From Rhodothermia bacterium (GTDB lineage: Bacteria; Bacteroidota; Rhodothermia; Balneolales; Natronogracilivirgulaceae), in NCBI GenBank assembly GCA_007122185.1, contig SKUI01000070.1, positions 1-5,156 of the forward strand: DNA of 5,156 nucleotides, given 5' to 3'. This document shows positions 1-5,156 of this stretch, one piece after another. The position numbers were made by a program, and so were the translations under genes. Each line of letters starts with the position of its first letter. Positions within the stretch are counted from its first letter, which is position 1. Under the pieces are notes generated by a model. The model saw only the letters and a list, made by a program, of their open reading frames with translations, ran no database searches and was not told the DNA's origin.

Positions 1-79
1 ACACGAACAGGTGACGGATGTAAAAATACGAAATAAGGACGGATAATAAAGCAGGAAACCGGGGAAAGGGTTATTGTGT
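1..79. other. Window edge, no supportable gene
   Basis: No complete gene is visible here. On the plus strand two frames are open from the left edge, one to a TAA at 34-36 and one to a TAA at 44-46. Either could be the last dozen codons of a gene that starts outside the window and converges on the short-chain dehydrogenase gene, but the tails are too short to recognise or to choose between. The region is purine-rich on the plus strand. Confidence 0.3.
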
Positions 80-101
80 CCGGATCAGTTACAGGATCCG
101 G
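80..101. terminator. Possible hairpin at the 3' end of the SDR gene
   Basis: CCGGATC (80-86) and GATCCGG (95-101) are perfect inverted repeats of 7 bp with an 8-nt loop. The loop contains the TAA stop (89-91, minus strand) of the dehydrogenase gene. There is no clear T-tract after the stem on either strand, so it does not fit a standard intrinsic terminator well. It could still slow transcription or protect the 3' end of the message. The inverted repeat is seen directly; the terminator role is a weak inference. Confidence 0.25.
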
Positions 102-826
102 TTCAGGAGGCCCCGGGGCATAAGCGAAAGAAGCCAGGCGACCAGCCGCCAGCGCCGCGATATATAGCTTACCGCCCTCTTTTTCTCGATGTCGTCCGCA
201 ATCTGCCGGGCTGCTTTTTCAACGTTGGCGACCCAGAACATGCGCTTGTTCTCTTCGGTCATGGGGGTGAGTACATATCCCGGAAGCACGTCGGTGACCG
301 AAATGTTCTCTCCTCGCCGCCTTATGCGCAGCCGGATACTATCCAGGTAGTTGGAAACAAACGCCTTGGACGCGTTGTAGGCCGATCCGTTGGGATGGGG
401 GAGCAGCGCTGCGATGGAAGAGATTCCGACGATATGTCCGTGCCCCTGTTTCTGGAAGATGCGGTAGGCTTCGTGCAGCATTCCGGCGAACCCGAGCACA
501 TTGACGCGGATCAGGTTTTCTGTCGCCTCCCGTTCCATACCCGGCGAACTGCCGGATACCCCGGAGTTAATCACCAGCAGGTCGATACCGTCCATTTGTC
601 CGATCAGTTCATGCAGCGCCTGTATGGAGGATTCGATGTCCATGAGATCCATGAACGCAGCAAATGAGGGGGAGGAAAGCCTGGGCTGCAGCTCATTCTC
701 CATTAATTCGGTCCTGCGCGCACCCAACCCCAGGATGTATCCGCGCCTGGACAGTTCCTCGGCCAGGGCGGCACCGATGCCCGAGCTGGCACCGATGATG
801 ACGGCTTTCCGGTGTGTTTGTTCCAT
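89..826 (-). CDS. SDR family NAD(P)-dependent oxidoreductase
   Basis: This is a 245-residue classical short-chain dehydrogenase/reductase, the usual size for the family, which uses NAD(P)(H) to oxidise or reduce an alcohol/carbonyl pair. The Rossmann glycine motif GASSGIG is at residues 12-18. A GARR stretch (35-38) at the end of the second strand suggests NADPH preference. VINSG (86-90) replaces the usual NNAG. The catalytic set is Asn109, Ser137 (GISSIAA), Tyr150 and Lys154 (YNASK). PG (182-183) follows the active site as in other members. The C-terminus (about 226-245) is basic then hydrophobic, so it may touch the membrane. A GTG start at 874 would add 16 residues, but that stretch overlaps the upstream gene's C-terminal codons and is not SDR-like, so ATG at 826 is preferred. 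No Shine-Dalgarno is seen. The gene lies 19 bp behind the DUF6580 gene, probably in one transcript. The fold is certain; the substrate cannot be told. Confidence 0.93.
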   Translation of the reverse strand: MEQTHRKAVIIGASSGIGAALAEELSRRGYILGLGARRTELMENELQPRLSSPSFAAFMDLMDIESSIQALHELIGQMDGIDLLVINSGVSGSSPGMEREATENLIRVNVLGFAGMLHEAYRIFQKQGHGHIVGISSIAALLPHPNGSAYNASKAFVSNYLDSIRLRIRRRGENISVTDVLPGYVLTPMTEENKRMFWVANVEKAARQIADDIEKKRAVSYISRRWRLVAWLLSLMPRGLLNRIL

Positions 827-845
827 GTTCAAACGGGCTGCAGAT

Positions 846-1376
846 TCAGGCCCGGAGAGGTTGGGCTTCCTCACGGATGGATGGTATCATGCGCTCTGCG
901 ACGTGAAAAGCGCCAAAGAAAACGGCGCTGTAGAACAGCGTGCCAAGGATCATGTTGTGAAGAAAGGGCACGGCGGCAATGTAGGCTGCGGTAAGCCCTT
1001 CCCAGGTCGGTGGATACATGGTACCCGCCATCCATACGCCAAAATTGGTGATGATGAAGAAAAGAATCGACCCGGTAATACCGCCCCCGGCAATATACCC
1101 GACAGTGACATGATTCTTCAGGGAGCGGCCCAGGAATACCATCAGGGCAAAGGCGCCGTAGACATAGATAATGGTATTATGCCAGCCAAGAAACAGGTCG
1201 GAAACAAGCATCACCACGAGTGGCAACGCCAGCGACATGACGCGGTCACGAAAGATCACGCCGGAAAAAAGAGCCAGTGCGGCTATGGGAGTAAAATTGG
1301 GCGGATGGGGGAGGAATCGTAGAAAAACTGCTGCAAGAATCAGTATCGATACAGCGATTATCCGATGCTTGTTCAT
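846..1376 (-). CDS. DUF6580 family integral membrane protein
   Basis: This is a 176-residue, very hydrophobic protein with about six predicted membrane segments, near residues 5-22, 29-42, 47-64, 69-84, 93-112 and 132-160. It carries blocks I recognise from the DUF6580 putative-transport family: RFLPHPPNFTPIAALALF (20-37), SDLFLGWH (59-66), FFIITNFGVW (106-115), YPPTWEGL (121-128) and a C-terminal PFLHN..LGTLFYS block (137-150). The family is thought to resemble the substrate-binding S components of ECF-type transporters, but no substrate is established and no energising subunit is in this window. The ATG at 1376 gives a hydrophobic N-terminus and is kept; there is no Shine-Dalgarno in its A/T-rich leader. 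The SDR gene follows after 19 bp, so the two are likely co-transcribed. Family assignment is good; transport function is inference. Confidence 0.88.
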   Translation of the reverse strand: MNKHRIIAVSILILAAVFLRFLPHPPNFTPIAALALFSGVIFRDRVMSLALPLVVMLVSDLFLGWHNTIIYVYGAFALMVFLGRSLKNHVTVGYIAGGGITGSILFFIITNFGVWMAGTMYPPTWEGLTAAYIAAVPFLHNMILGTLFYSAVFFGAFHVAERMIPSIREEAQPLRA

Positions 1377-1428
1377 AATTCAGTATTAATGAGTGATGGA
1401 TGTCTAAGTCTGATCTGCCAGCCGAACC

Positions 1429-1436
1429 CAAAAATA
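1429..1436 (-). promoter_or_regulatory. Candidate Bacteroidota-type -7 box upstream of the DUF6580 gene
   Basis: On the minus strand this reads TATTTTTG, an exact match to the TAnnTTTG element of Bacteroidota housekeeping promoters, 53 bp before the DUF6580 start. No convincing -33 element is seen about 20 bp further upstream. The match is short and in A/T-rich sequence, so chance is possible. If real, it would start a two-gene transcript (DUF6580 then SDR) separate from the unknown gene upstream. Confidence 0.3.
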
Positions 1437-1480
1437 AACAATATCCCGTCCAGTGTAAAAAATTATTGCGGAATCACAGA

Positions 1481-2158
1481 TCAGGGCGCACCAAAGGTGT
1501 TGGTGGCCTTGAAAGCGGCTTCAGATGGATCCCAGTAAATAACGATATCGTCACTGGCCTCCCTGCCCTGATCGCTCAGCATTACAACTTCCAGAAGCTT
1601 GACGGGTGCGTCATAAAGCGCGTCATTTTTGTAGGTGTCCATGACGAGGGCATATCCGCTGGCCGCCGGAACCTGGTCGATGAGCCGGTTTCCGTAACCG
1701 TCGCGTATTGCCGCCGAGTCGATATGAAGCATCGGATGAAGCGTGTCATCCACCAGTTCATAGACGGCAAGATCCCGGAATACATGCGTATACCCTGCGT
1801 CGCGCAGGACCGGATGCAAATCAGGAAGATCCGCATCCGTATGAATGACCACGTAGTTGTCGGATCCGCTGGCGTTGATGTCTTCGCCCAGTATCAGCAC
1901 TTCAATAGGATCGGGCAGACGCCGGTTGATCTCTTCAATATCCAGATTTTCGATCCGGTGCCACGGCACAATGGATTCTATGACGGGCCGGTCCTGATGC
2001 ATCATGGCCGGCAGGGGGGGATAGGTTTCACTGTGGGCCGGCTCGTAATCCGGGTCTCCCATAAGAAGCACAACTGCAAAATAGGCAGCCGCGAGGATAA
2101 CCATCACGGCGCCGAGCCGAACCACCAGTGAGCCTGATCTGTTTTTTCTATTCTTCAT
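1481..2158 (-). CDS. Membrane-anchored acidic protein of unknown function
   Basis: I do not recognise this 225-residue protein. It begins with a basic segment (residues 1-14, rich in Lys/Arg) followed by one hydrophobic helix (about 15-33), typical of a signal anchor with the rest outside the cytoplasm. No lipobox cysteine is present, and the mature part has no Cys. The outer part (34-225) is acidic and of mixed alpha/beta character, with hydrophobic strand-like runs such as IEVLIL (85-90), NYVVIHT (101-107), GYALVMD (168-174) and DIVIYWD (204-210). The last run is followed by a conserved-looking C-terminal tail ending TFGAP. It has no catalytic motif I can name. The ATG at 2158 gives the basic-then-hydrophobic N-terminus; no Shine-Dalgarno is seen. 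It faces away from the DUF4168 gene across a 150-bp AT-rich region and is 104 bp upstream of the DUF6580 gene. The frame is clearly coding; function is unknown. Confidence 0.75.
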   Translation of the reverse strand: MKNRKNRSGSLVVRLGAVMVILAAAYFAVVLLMGDPDYEPAHSETYPPLPAMMHQDRPVIESIVPWHRIENLDIEEINRRLPDPIEVLILGEDINASGSDNYVVIHTDADLPDLHPVLRDAGYTHVFRDLAVYELVDDTLHPMLHIDSAAIRDGYGNRLIDQVPAASGYALVMDTYKNDALYDAPVKLLEVVMLSDQGREASDDIVIYWDPSEAAFKATNTFGAP

Positions 2159-2178
2159 GGTATATATGGTGTAAATTA

Positions 2179-2206
2179 TTGACAGAAATGCACTTGTGTA
2201 TACAAA
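2179..2206 (+). promoter_or_regulatory. Candidate sigma-70-like promoter for the DUF4168 gene
   Basis: A perfect TTGACA (2179-2184) is followed after 16 bp by TACAAA (2201-2206), a fair -10 element. This would give a leader of roughly 95 nt before the DUF4168 start. The whole spacer 2159-2308 is strongly AT-rich compared with the genes beside it, which suits a divergent control region. The spacer also holds small palindromes, TGTATACA (2197-2204) and TGCATGCA (2274-2281). If the organism uses a Bacteroidota-type housekeeping sigma factor, this match would carry less weight. Confidence 0.35.
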
Positions 2207-2210
2207 TATG
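2203..2210 (-). promoter_or_regulatory. Weak -7-like box for the divergent unknown gene
   Basis: On the minus strand this reads CATATTTG, one mismatch from TAnnTTTG, 44 bp before the start at 2158. It overlaps the candidate -10 of the plus-strand promoter, so at most one of the two may be used in a given organism. Support is only the match and its distance. Confidence 0.18.
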
Positions 2211-2300
2211 AATTCTGCATTTAATTCGTGATTTTTCCAAAATAATTATATGTTTTATGGGTTATATGAGTTTTGCATGCATTTCTAAAATAAACACTTG

Positions 2301-2305
2301 AGGAG
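2301..2305 (+). promoter_or_regulatory. Shine-Dalgarno site of the DUF4168 gene
   Basis: AGGAG, as part of TTGAGGAG, lies 3 nt before the ATG at 2309. This is the only strong Shine-Dalgarno-like site in the window. It fixes the start at 2309 rather than at the in-frame ATG at 2324, which would cut into the signal peptide. The spacing is a little short; reading the core as GAGG (2300-2303) gives 5 nt. Confidence 0.6.
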
Positions 2306-2308
2306 AAA

Positions 2309-2809
2309 ATGAAGTATTTTGTGATGACAACATGTATGGCAGCGATAATCTTCCTTTTCGGAGCTGCTTCGGTACAGGCGCAGTTTGAGCAGCCGGCCCC
2401 GCCGCAGGATATGCCGGAAGTGACCGATGAGGAGCTGAAGACCTTTGTCGACGCTTCCATGAAAGCCCAGCAAATCCAGACCGAAGCCCAGGTTGAAATG
2501 ATTGCCATTGTCGAGGACGAGGGACTGGAAGTGGAAACCTACAACAAAATTCTGCAGGGATTGCAAATGGGACAGTCCGCTGATGAAATGGAGGTTTCAG
2601 AGTCCGATGTGGAGAAGTTCGAGACGGCTTAGGCACAAATTGGCGAAATTGAGCAAGACATGGAAGTCAAACTGATTGCCGCCATTGAGGACGAGGGACT
2701 TGAACTGGAACGCTTCCAGGAGATCTTCATGGCTGTCCAAAGTGACGCCGGGCTGCAGCAGAAAATGCAGCAGATGATCATGGAAGCCCAGATGCAGGAA
2801 CAGCAGTAG
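2309..2809 (+). pseudogene. Exported DUF4168 protein gene interrupted by an in-frame TAG
   Basis: The frame opens at ATG 2309 with a signal peptide (residues 1-24, basic start, hydrophobic core, cleavage likely after SVQA). A DUF4168-type domain follows. This family of small exported helical proteins is built of two similar halves and has no known function. Half one runs from about residue 40 (DEELKTF) to 87. Half two starts at 98 (ESDVEKF) and is broken by TAG at 2630-2632, codon 108. Reading on in the same frame gives 58 more family-like codons to a second TAG at 2807-2809. The post-stop part contains AAIEDEGLELE, matching IVEDEGLEVE in half one, and ends in a Gln/Met-rich helix. The two halves align without gaps at a 58-codon offset, and the TAG falls opposite Ser50. 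Only one base change need have occurred. It may be a recent pseudogene, a truncated 107-residue product, readthrough, or a sequencing error. Without the stop the protein would be 166 residues, a plausible family length. Confidence 0.85.
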
Positions 2810-2825
2810 CGTAGTCTCGGCTTCC

Positions 2826-2960
2826 TCTCCGGCCGCATTTGCAACTCATAACCGGCCGGATTTGCCAACATAATGACCGGTGGACCAGCAACCGTTATCT
2901 GGCCGGATCTTCAACTGTATTGTCGTGTCCAGTACCGTTATCTGGCCGGACTTGTAAACG
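2826..2960. repeat. Degenerate tandem repeat array, about 22-bp period with a 43-bp higher-order unit
   Basis: Copies share a core like CYGGCCGGA followed by a short T/A-rich tail resembling TTTGCAAC. Clear cores start at 2829, 2852, 2899 and 2942, with weaker ones near 2877 and 2921, giving steps of 23, 25, 22, 22 and 21 bp. The two best copies share 17 identical bases, ACCGTTATCTGGCCGGA, at 2891-2907 and 2934-2950, exactly 43 bp apart. The similarity extends a few bases on both sides (CCAG upstream). The last copy runs into the glycosylase gene and encodes its final residues and stop codon on the minus strand. No open reading frame of interest lies inside. It may be decayed duplications of the gene end, a short repeat element, or protein-binding sites. 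Confidence 0.7.
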
Positions 2961-3549
2961 CTGAATTCTTGATGCGAAAACGCCAGGGGAGAAGTGCATC
3001 GCCTTCCGCATAGTCTATTCCGATGCGAGGCGACGCCAGGATGTCCGATTCCGCCGGTTTCTCATGCCCGGCTCCTGAAGTCAGCCAGACCGTATTGCCG
3101 GACAGGTCCATCCCATTGAGGGATATGGTAATGCCAAGCGCCTGGCTCACGAGTCCGGGTCCGCCCGCCGTCTTGCGCTGAACCTGTGTCTGCTTTCTTC
3201 TTGCAAGCATGGTATCCAGCCCCTCGCAAGGCGCAACGGCCCTGATCAGTACCGCCTGCGGGACCTGCGCCGGTCCCGTTATAACATTGAAAAGGGTGTG
3301 GATTCCGTAGCACAAATAGGTATACGCGATGCCGCCGGACCGGTAAAAGACCTCTGTGCGCCGTGTGCGCCTTCCCCCGTATGCATGGGAGGCGCGGTCG
3401 GTCAGACCGTCGTACGCCTCGGTCTCCACGATGACCCCGGCTGTCACCTCGCCGTTGATGCGCGTCCACAACCTGCAGCCCAGGAGCGCCCTGGCCCGTG
3501 AGACCACGTCATTATCCAGATAGAAAGATTTGGGCAGCTTGGTGTACAT
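2938..3549 (-). CDS. DNA-3-methyladenine glycosylase, AAG/MPG family
   Basis: This 203-residue enzyme removes alkylated purines such as 3-methyladenine by cutting the base-sugar bond, the first step of base excision repair in the cytoplasm. It belongs to the family of human AAG and not to AlkA. It has the signature VETEAY (residues 41-46). By gap-free spacing with human AAG, Glu44 matches catalytic Glu125, Tyr46 matches Tyr127, His55 (RASHAYGGR) matches His136, Tyr78 (AYTYLCYGIH) matches Tyr159, and Asn88 matches Asn169. VLIRAVAP (100-107), GGPGLVSQALGI (129-140) and PRIGIDYAEGD (174-184) are further family blocks, and PWRF (188-191) precedes the usual short tail. Length is normal for bacterial members. 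The start at 3549 fits the family, whose N-terminus typically has LPxSFY a few residues in. There is no Shine-Dalgarno, and repeat sequence reaches the start codon. The final residues SPAR and the stop lie inside the downstream repeat array. It diverges from mutS. Confidence 0.96.
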   Translation of the reverse strand: MYTKLPKSFYLDNDVVSRARALLGCRLWTRINGEVTAGVIVETEAYDGLTDRASHAYGGRRTRRTEVFYRSGGIAYTYLCYGIHTLFNVITGPAQVPQAVLIRAVAPCEGLDTMLARRKQTQVQRKTAGGPGLVSQALGITISLNGMDLSGNTVWLTSGAGHEKPAESDILASPRIGIDYAEGDALLPWRFRIKNSAFTSPAR

Positions 3550-3667
3550 GGAATGCTATATATGAGGTGCTGTCTGTTGGATACTATATATGAGGTGCTG
3601 TCTGTTGGATACTATATATGGAATGCTGTCTGTTGGATGCTACATATCGAACGCTTTCTATGAGATG
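3542..3667. repeat. 28-bp tandem repeat array upstream of the glycosylase gene
   Basis: Head-to-tail units have an exact 28-bp period. Units 3556-3583 and 3584-3611 are identical. Unit 3612-3639 differs only in the middle (GGAA for GAGG, and so on) and at its last base. Unit 3640-3667 is clearly decayed. A 14-bp partial unit at 3542-3555 (10 of 14 matching) covers the glycosylase start codon. Each good unit contains CTATATATG and GCTGTCTGTTGGAT. On the minus strand each TATATA could act as a -10-like element for the glycosylase gene, so copy number might alter its expression. There are no spacers between units, so it is not a CRISPR array. The array itself is plain to see; any regulatory role is inference. 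Confidence 0.93.
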
Positions 3668-3720
3668 GAATCATTGAAATGAGATCTGCCGGCGGCAGTG
3701 TCTGAAGCGATATTTCAAAA

Positions 3721-3787
3721 TGACAGTGAATGCAGGTGGAAACGTTTCAAATAGGCGACTGTTATTCCAATCTTTTGGCAACTGTCA
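3721..3787. repeat. Spaced inverted repeat upstream of mutS
   Basis: TGACAGT (3721-3727) and ACTGTCA (3781-3787) are perfect 7-bp inverted repeats, 53 bp apart, enclosing the 10-bp palindrome at 3739-3748. A related ACTGTTA occurs at 3758-3764. They might be paired binding sites, but 7 bp at this distance can arise by chance. Confidence 0.25.
3739..3748. promoter_or_regulatory. Perfect palindrome GAAACGTTTC, LacI-family-like operator candidate
   Basis: GAAACGTTTC is its own reverse complement and has the central CG typical of LacI/GalR-family operators. It lies 95 bp before the mutS start and 190 bp before the glycosylase start, between the divergent genes. No regulator gene is in the window. 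The palindrome is seen directly; the operator reading is inference from known operator shapes. Confidence 0.3.
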
Positions 3788-3843
3788 ATTTACCTTGTCA
3801 TGCAGTTAACCTATTTTCCAAGACTATAAAATAAAAGGTCCGC

Positions 3844-5156
3844 ATGCCAAAACCGAACACCGCAACCGGCAGAAAAGAAACGACGCCCCTGATGCGCCAG
3901 TACCAGGAGATAAAGGAGAAGCATCCCGGTACGCTTCTTCTGTTCCGGGTCGGTGATTTTTACGAGACGTTCTCCGATGACGCCATCACCATCAGCCGGG
4001 AGCTCGGGATCACGCTGACCCGCCGCAACAATGCCGGTGACCAGACTCCGCTGGCCGGTTTCCCTTATCATGCGCTGGACAGTTACCTGCCGAAGCTGGT
4101 CAAAAAGGGATTTCGCGTGGCGGTGTGCGACCAGGCCGAAGATCCGGCGCAGGCCAAGGCGGCCGGACGCAAGCTCGTCAACCGCGAGATCACCGAGGTG
4201 GTAACGCCGGGGGTGACACTGTCCGACAAGGTGCTCGACCGAAATCGCAACAACTATGTCGCGGCGGTCCATCCGGGTCCGAAGGCATACGGACTCGCCT
4301 TCGCCGACATTTCCACCGGTGAATTTTCCGTCTCCGAACTGCCGTTGAAGGAGTTGCGTGAAGTGCTGGCCTCGCTGGCCCCCGCCGAGATCCTGGTCAG
4401 CAAGAAACTCAAATCATCTGTCCCGGACTGGCTCAGCGCCTATGTCGTCACCTGGCTGGAGGACTGGATCTACGAAGGCCGGTACGGATACGATGTGCTG
4501 CTGGAACATTTCGGCACCCATTCACTCAAGGGCTTCGGGGTCGAGGAGCTGGAAACGGCCCACATCGCCGCCGGCGCGCTCCTGCACTATGTAAGGGAAA
4601 ACCAGCGGGCCTCGCTTGGACATCTGCGCACGCTCAGCGGTTTTGACAATACAGGGTACATGATGCTGGACGCATCCACAAAGCGTAATCTGGAGCTGAT
4701 CACCAGCATGCAGCAGGGCGGCACCGAGGGCACGCTCATATCCATCCTGGACCAGACCGGCACGGCCATGGGTGGACGCTTGCTGCGCAAGTGGCTCATG
4801 CGTCCGCTGAAAGATCTTGAGGGGATACGGAACCGCCTGCAGGCCGTCGAGGTGCTGCACATCCGGCATGACCTGCGCCAGCAGCTGCGCGAGATCCTCA
4901 GGGAGATCGGCGACCTGGAACGTCTGGTGTCGCGCATATGCGTCAAAAGGGCCAATGCACGCGAACTCAGACAGCTCAACGATTCGTTGAACCGGATCCC
5001 GGCGCTGCGCAAGCTGCTTTCCGATGCGGATGAGTCGCTGCTCAAACAAATCGGCGAACAGCTCACGCTGCTGCCCGAACTGCAGGACCGTATCGGCGCA
5101 GCACTGGTCGACGATCCCCCGGCGGGTATCCGGGACGGCGGCATCATCCGCGACGG
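3844..5156 (+). CDS. mutS: DNA mismatch repair protein MutS, N-terminal part (runs off the window)
   Basis: MutS recognises base mismatches and small loops and recruits MutL in post-replicative mismatch repair. The window holds the first 437 codons of an expected 850-880. The mismatch-recognition domain shows TPLMRQYQEIKEKHP (14-28) and the Phe-x-Glu motif in GDFYETF, with Phe39 the wedge and Glu41 its partner (Phe36/Glu38 in E. coli). QTPLAGFPYHALDSYL (68-83) and EITEVVTPG (115-123) follow. The connector domain is at about 135-260. The core domain begins with LDASTKRNLEL (275-285), then GTLISILDQTGTAMGGRLLRKW to residue 317 and MRPL (319-322). The lever region runs on to the right edge. The clamp, ATPase (Walker A) and helix-turn-helix parts lie outside. 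The ATG at 3844 gives the standard N-terminus. Its leader is A-rich (TATAAAATAAAAGG) with only a weak AAAGG 7 nt upstream. The frame is intact throughout. The presence of the Phe-x-Glu motif marks it as MutS1, not MutS2. Confidence 0.98.
   Translation, partial: MPKPNTATGRKETTPLMRQYQEIKEKHPGTLLLFRVGDFYETFSDDAITISRELGITLTRRNNAGDQTPLAGFPYHALDSYLPKLVKKGFRVAVCDQAEDPAQAKAAGRKLVNREITEVVTPGVTLSDKVLDRNRNNYVAAVHPGPKAYGLAFADISTGEFSVSELPLKELREVLASLAPAEILVSKKLKSSVPDWLSAYVVTWLEDWIYEGRYGYDVLLEHFGTHSLKGFGVEELETAHIAAGALLHYVRENQRASLGHLRTLSGFDNTGYMMLDASTKRNLELITSMQQGGTEGTLISILDQTGTAMGGRLLRKWLMRPLKDLEGIRNRLQAVEVLHIRHDLRQQLREILREIGDLERLVSRICVKRANARELRQLNDSLNRIPALRKLLSDADESLLKQIGEQLTLLPELQDRIGAALVDDPPAGIRDGGIIRD

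Noticed and set aside
74..667. Long plus-strand open frame opposite the SDR gene
   Set aside because: It is the antisense of a gene with clear catalytic motifs. Its translation has no recognisable domain and is rich in residues typical of antisense frames.
827..874. GTG start at 874 for the SDR gene
   Set aside because: The extra 16 residues do not resemble an SDR N-terminus, and the stretch overlaps the last codons of the DUF6580 gene in another frame. The ATG at 826 places the Rossmann motif at its usual distance.
501..1322. Plus-strand open frame of 273 codons spanning the SDR and DUF6580 genes
   Set aside because: It lies opposite two well-supported genes and crosses their junction. The composition is low in hydrophobic order and no motif is seen.
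1457..1462. T6 tract on the minus strand after the unknown gene as a terminator
   Set aside because: No GC-rich stem precedes the tract on that strand.
1400..2131. Plus-strand open frame opposite the unknown membrane-anchored gene
   Set aside because: The minus-strand frame has a coherent basic-then-hydrophobic N-terminus and ordered strands, while this one has no signal, domain or start signal. It cannot be fully excluded, since the minus-strand product is itself unrecognised.
2629..2871. Minus-strand open frame over the 3' half of the DUF4168 gene
   Set aside because: It is Cys/Ser/Met-rich, as expected for the reverse of a Gln/Glu-rich coding strand. The plus-strand reading matches the first half of the same gene.
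2826..2960. End of a transposon of the IS21 type with multiple terminal repeats
   Set aside because: There is no transposase remnant, no matching opposite end and no target duplication. The spacing alone does not support a mobile-element call, so it is listed only as a repeat.
3542..3667. Possible CRISPR array from 28-bp repeats
   Set aside because: The units abut head to tail with no unique spacers, and no cas gene is near. It is a simple tandem repeat.
3686..3698. CTGCC-GGC-GGCAG hairpin as a terminator
   Set aside because: The stem is only 5 bp with a 3-nt loop, no T-tract follows on either strand, and it lies between two divergent genes where no terminator is expected.
3825..3832. TATAAAAT as the mutS -10 element
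   Set aside because: It ends 11 nt before the ATG, which would leave almost no leader, and no -35 lies at the right distance (TTGTCA at 3795 is 24 bp away). It is better read as an A-rich translation leader.
4522..5147. Two minus-strand open frames inside mutS
   Set aside because: Both are antisense to conserved MutS core sequence, whose frame is intact and motif-rich.

Overview
The window holds chromosomal, mostly housekeeping sequence from a bacterium of moderate GC content. Three things point loosely to the Bacteroidota/Rhodothermota/Balneolota side of the tree. Most start codons lack a Shine-Dalgarno sequence and sit behind A/T-rich leaders. One minus-strand leader carries a TAnnTTTG-like box. 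The gene content includes a DUF4168 secreted protein and a DUF6580 membrane protein. The taxonomic guess is an inference and cannot be settled from this sequence.

Layout: positions 89-2158 hold three minus-strand genes. In transcription order these are a membrane-anchored acidic protein of unknown function (2158-1481), a six-segment DUF6580 membrane protein (1376-846), and a short-chain dehydrogenase/reductase (826-89). The last two are 19 bp apart and probably co-transcribed. An AT-rich divergent intergenic region (2159-2308) leads into a plus-strand gene for an exported DUF4168 protein, 2309-2809. Its frame is cut by a single in-frame TAG at codon 108, yet the family-like sequence continues beyond it to a second TAG.

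Positions 2826-3843 are dominated by a DNA-3-methyladenine glycosylase gene (minus, 3549-2938) with a repeat array on each side. Downstream, and overlapping its last codons, is a degenerate array with a 22/43-bp period. Upstream, and reaching its start codon, is a 28-bp tandem array. Beyond that lies a 176-bp spacer with a perfect 10-bp palindrome, then the first 437 codons of mutS, which runs off the right edge. Two DNA-repair genes (base excision and mismatch repair) are therefore divergent around a tandem-repeat spacer.

No CRISPR array, complete insertion sequence, RNA gene, phage gene or defence system could be supported. The observations most worth checking are the interrupted DUF4168 gene and the two repeat arrays around the glycosylase gene.
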